Positions 61,332 through 64,000 of a stretch of DNA of 64,000 nt are shown here, one piece after another (position 1 is the first letter of the stretch; each line of letters begins with the position of its first letter). The stretch spans positions 434,001 to 498,000 of the forward strand of contig JAGYIQ010000001.1 of assembly GCA_018402565.1 (NCBI GenBank). Direction: 5' to 3'. This stretch comes from Pirellulaceae bacterium (GTDB taxonomy: Bacteria > Planctomycetota > Planctomycetia > Pirellulales > Pirellulaceae). Position numbers and translations under genes: made by a program. The notes beneath the pieces are model-generated. The model worked only from the letters and a program-made list of their open reading frames with translations, was not told where the DNA came from and did no database searches.

Positions 61332-62816
61332 GTGCTGAACAAACGACAGCTCAAATTTTGGATCCCGGCAGCTGTTCTGCTGGTGGCGATCCTGGCAGGC
61401 TGGATTTTCTCCGGCCGGAAGCTCCCCGACTCACGCTGGCTGGCCGAGCGTTGGCAAGCACTCATCCCTGCGAACAGCGCCTCCTCCGCCGGGGGTCATG
61501 ACCACGGGGCGGCCGCTCACGCCGACGAACATGATCATGATCACGACCACGGCGAACACGTCGATATTTCGGCTGTGGCGGCGGCCAGCTTGGGCCTACG
61601 GGTGGGACCCTTAACCGCCAGCGACTACACAAAGTCCATCCACATCCCCGCAGCGATCGTGGAGAAACCGGGGCAAAGTGGGATGGCGGTCACCTCGCCG
61701 ATTCAAGGCATTATCACTCGAGTCGCCTGCTTCCCTGGCCAAGCCCTGGACCCCAACGGGCCGTTGTTCACGATCCAAGTCACCGACGAGGCCTTGGAAG
61801 CAGCCCAGCTCTCGCTGCTGGATATCTTGACCCGGATCACCGTGACCGAACGGGAAATCGAGCGTTTGGATCCGTTGGCGGAATCGGGAGCCGTCGTCGG
61901 TCGACGCAAACTGGAAATGGAATATCAACTGAAAACCCTGCAATCCGAACAAGCGGCGCGGTTGCAGGAACTCCGGCTCCGCGGACTGTCACCCACTCAG
62001 ATCGATGCCATCACCCAGCAACGCGAATTGGTCAGCGAGATTGAAGTCGGCTTGGATGCGGCCGCGACCGTGTCCTTGACCGAGGCCAAAACGGAAGCCG
62101 CGGATCTGATCTACACCGTCGAGCAGCTCAATGTTTACCCTGGCAAGTCCGTGCGGAAAGGCGAGGAACTCTGTCATATCGCCAATCATCGCGAATTGTA
62201 CGTGCGAGGAGAGGCCTTCGAGACGGATGTGCCAGCGTTGCGACAGGCCATGCAACAGGGATTGGGCCTGACGCTCGAATGGGGCGTGGACGCAGCCACC
62301 GAGCGATTGACCGATCTGCCGGTGACCTACATGGACAATCACGTCGATACGCGGACGCAAACCTATCCGTTCTACGTGGCAGTCCCCAATCGCGTCGTCA
62401 GCGAACAACAAGACGCGGCGGGTCGCTGGTTTCGCTCCTGGCAATTCAAACCCGGCCAACGCGTACACTTGTACGTGCCGCAAGAGACCTGGCAGCAGCA
62501 GTGGGTCCTGCCCAGAACCGCTGTCGTGAGCTCGGGAGCCGAATCGTACGTCTTCCGTCTCGAACCCACCTTGGAAGAGATCGCGTTTGAGCGGTCGACC
62601 GCCGAGCGGTTGGAGCGATTGCCGCAACGGAAAGACTGGGCCCTCGAACCGGTGCCCGTCCGAGTCTTGCACCAGGACCGCCAACACGTGGTTCTAGCAG
62701 CAGACTCCGAACTGATGGCTGATGACTTGGTGCTGCTAGATAACGCTTACCAAATCTGGTTGGCCTGGAAGATCCAAACGTCCGGCGGTGGTGGCGGGCA
62801 CACTCACGAGCACTGA
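61332..62816 (+). CDS. RND efflux periplasmic adaptor subunit, heavy-metal (CusB/CzcB) type
   Basis: The protein is about 494 aa from a GTG at 61332; a TTG at 61323 is an alternative, and neither has a strong ribosome-binding site. It has an N-terminal TM/signal helix (FWIPAAVLLVAILAGWIF), then a His-rich metal-binding linker (HDHGAAAHADEHDHDHDHGE). The lipoyl/barrel-sandwich region follows (VTSPIQGIITRVACFPGQAL). A helical hairpin and a C-terminal membrane-proximal part come next, ending in a second His cluster GGHTHEH. It links the CusA pump to the TolC channel. The stop is 24 bp before the cusA start, so both are in one operon. Confidence 0.92.
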   Translation: MLNKRQLKFWIPAAVLLVAILAGWIFSGRKLPDSRWLAERWQALIPANSASSAGGHDHGAAAHADEHDHDHDHGEHVDISAVAAASLGLRVGPLTASDYTKSIHIPAAIVEKPGQSGMAVTSPIQGIITRVACFPGQALDPNGPLFTIQVTDEALEAAQLSLLDILTRITVTEREIERLDPLAESGAVVGRRKLEMEYQLKTLQSEQAARLQELRLRGLSPTQIDAITQQRELVSEIEVGLDAAATVSLTEAKTEAADLIYTVEQLNVYPGKSVRKGEELCHIANHRELYVRGEAFETDVPALRQAMQQGLGLTLEWGVDAATERLTDLPVTYMDNHVDTRTQTYPFYVAVPNRVVSEQQDAAGRWFRSWQFKPGQRVHLYVPQETWQQQWVLPRTAVVSSGAESYVFRLEPTLEEIAFERSTAERLERLPQRKDWALEPVPVRVLHQDRQHVVLAADSELMADDLVLLDNAYQIWLAWKIQTSGGGGGHTHEH

Positions 62817-62840
62817 TCCAGATCACCCCTAACGAGCTCC

Positions 62841-64000
62841 ATGTTAACAGCCATCATTCAGTTCTCGCTGCAATCACGCGTTTTTGTCGTGGCCGCTGCC
62901 CTGGCGTTATTGGCCAGTGGCTGGTTGGTCGTGTCGCAGCTCTCGGTCGACGTTCTGCCCAATCTGACTCGGCCTCGAGTCGTCGTCATCACGGAATGCC
63001 CGGGCATGGCCCCGGAAGAGGTCGAGACGCGGGTCACCATTCCGCTCGAAACCGCGCTCAACGGGGCCACCGATGTGCTGGATGTCCGCAGCAGCTCGGA
63101 CATCGGTCTCTCGATGGTTCAAGTCGAATTCGATTGGGGGCAAGACGTCTTCCGCGCTCGGCAAATCGTCCAAGAACGATTGGCGACGGTCTCCGAGCGT
63201 TTGCCAGCTGAGGTTCAACCGCAACTCGCTCCGATCGCCTCGCTCTTGGGACAGATCCTGCTGATCGGCATGTGGAGTGAAAACGAGGAGCTCAGTCCGC
63301 TCGAGCTGCGCACCCAAGCCGAATGGGTGGTGGCGCAGCGTCTGAGATCTTTGCCGGGAGTGGCCCAAGTCATCACGATGGGCGGCGGTCGCAAACAGAT
63401 CCAGGTCCTGGTCGATCTGCACCGCATGCACACGTACGAAGTCTCCTTGGAGGAGATCGAAACCGCGTTGCAAAACGCCAACTTGAATGTCACCGGTGGC
63501 TTTGTCGAAGACGGGGCGGAAGAATTGTTGGTCCGCGGACTGGGTCGCGTCGCCTCGCCCGCCGAGTTGGAGAAGATCGTTGTCAAAGCCATGGCCCCGC
63601 GACCGATTCTCTTGGGGCAAGTCGCTCGCGTGATCGAAGGTCCGCAAGCCAAACGCGGCGATAGCTCCATCAACAGCCGCCCCGCCGTGGTGCTGACGAT
63701 TCAGAAGCAACCCACTGCCGACACGCGGCAACTGACTCAGCAGATCCTCGAGCAATTGGCGGAACTGCAACCCTCCCTGCCAGCGGGCGTGATCCTACGT
63801 CCCACCTACCAACAACGCGACTTTATCGATCTGGGGATCGCCAATGTGGTCGCCGCACTCCGCGACGGTTCAGTGCTCGTTGCCGCCATCCTGTTTGTGT
63901 TTCTGCTCAACGTGCGGACTACGTTGATCGTCTTGATCGTCATTCCTTTGTCGCTGGCCCTGACGCTGTTGGTCTTCTACCAATGGAACCTGAGCATCAA
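62841..64000 (+). CDS. heavy-metal RND efflux transporter (CusA/CzcA family), partial at right edge
   Basis: The reading frame begins with ATG 62841 (MLTAIIQFSLQSRVFVVAAA) and is open to the window end, about 386 codons of a protein that is normally about 1030 aa. It has the first TM helix, VLPNLTRPRVVVITECPGMA with EEVETRVTIPLE, SLPGVAQVITMGG, and the start of the second TM cluster (GSVLVAAILFVFLLNVRTTL). These are standard for the HAE1/CzcA group. The metal specificity motifs (Met/His/Asp in TM4) are beyond the edge, so Cu/Ag versus Co/Zn/Cd export cannot be chosen. It completes an inner-membrane pump with the adaptor and TolC genes. Confidence 0.93.
   Translation, partial: MLTAIIQFSLQSRVFVVAAALALLASGWLVVSQLSVDVLPNLTRPRVVVITECPGMAPEEVETRVTIPLETALNGATDVLDVRSSSDIGLSMVQVEFDWGQDVFRARQIVQERLATVSERLPAEVQPQLAPIASLLGQILLIGMWSENEELSPLELRTQAEWVVAQRLRSLPGVAQVITMGGGRKQIQVLVDLHRMHTYEVSLEEIETALQNANLNVTGGFVEDGAEELLVRGLGRVASPAELEKIVVKAMAPRPILLGQVARVIEGPQAKRGDSSINSRPAVVLTIQKQPTADTRQLTQQILEQLAELQPSLPAGVILRPTYQQRDFIDLGIANVVAALRDGSVLVAAILFVFLLNVRTTLIVLIVIPLSLALTLLVFYQWNLSI

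Noticed and set aside
60969..61501. Two similar short frames starting MPCFCTTSLNAGGEFACLSG in repeat cluster C
   Set aside because: They are translations of the dispersed repeat units and not conserved genes.

Overview
The window is about 60% GC and almost certainly comes from a planctomycete, probably of the Pirellulaceae type. The evidence is the set of phylum-typical families: a PSCyt1/PSCyt2/PSD1 cytochrome protein at the left edge, a DUF1559 pseudopilin-like protein, a PEP-CTERM protein, a YTV-repeat cell-surface protein, a 1159-aa PVC-type haem-binding protein and a planctomycete Ser/Thr kinase. No rRNA, phage, integrase, transposase gene or CRISPR array is visible. One tRNA, tRNA-Arg(CCT), is present.

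Layout. 0-11 kb holds the PSCyt protein (partial), a DUF2726 membrane protein, a tRNA-dihydrouridine synthase, a repeat-rich secretin-N-domain protein, a metallophosphoesterase and an M24 peptidase. 11-14 kb holds a 130-bp-class dispersed repeat cluster, then a cobalamin riboswitch (11427-11692) with a candidate terminator, then a DUF1559 protein and a DUF4465/PEP-CTERM protein. 14-26 kb holds a DHDPS-family aldolase, a small coiled-coil protein, a large secreted protein, a tightly packed sigma-54 regulator/HemX-like/hemA operon, a lipoprotein, a Tat-exported TIM-barrel protein and the YTV protein. 26-39 kb holds an M61 peptidase, two tandem transglutaminase-like proteins, a CPBP protease, pgsA, rimO, a lipoprotein, a polysaccharide-export protein and a Ser/Thr kinase. 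39-47 kb holds an FHA-GGDEF protein, a thioesterase, trpA, exported proteins of unknown function, an AT-richer orphan secreted protein next to the tRNA, and a sparse 0.87-kb region. 47-56 kb holds a TrmH-family methyltransferase, ispH, ychF, purC, a secreted/GH-like protein and a photolyase-related protein coupled to a tiny membrane protein. 56-64 kb holds the PVC-type protein and a divergent TolC / CusB-CusA heavy-metal RND efflux set that runs off the right edge.

The most notable signal is the cobalamin riboswitch in front of a pseudopilin-like protein and a surface-anchored DUF4465 protein. Together they suggest a B12-repressed surface uptake or binding system of planctomycete type. Also notable are at least three dispersed palindromic repeat families sitting at gene ends. 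In one case the element supplies the stop codon of the M61 peptidase. Secondary points are a transglutaminase pair without the usual triad Asp, and a photolyase-related protein lacking the usual Fe-S cysteine pattern.
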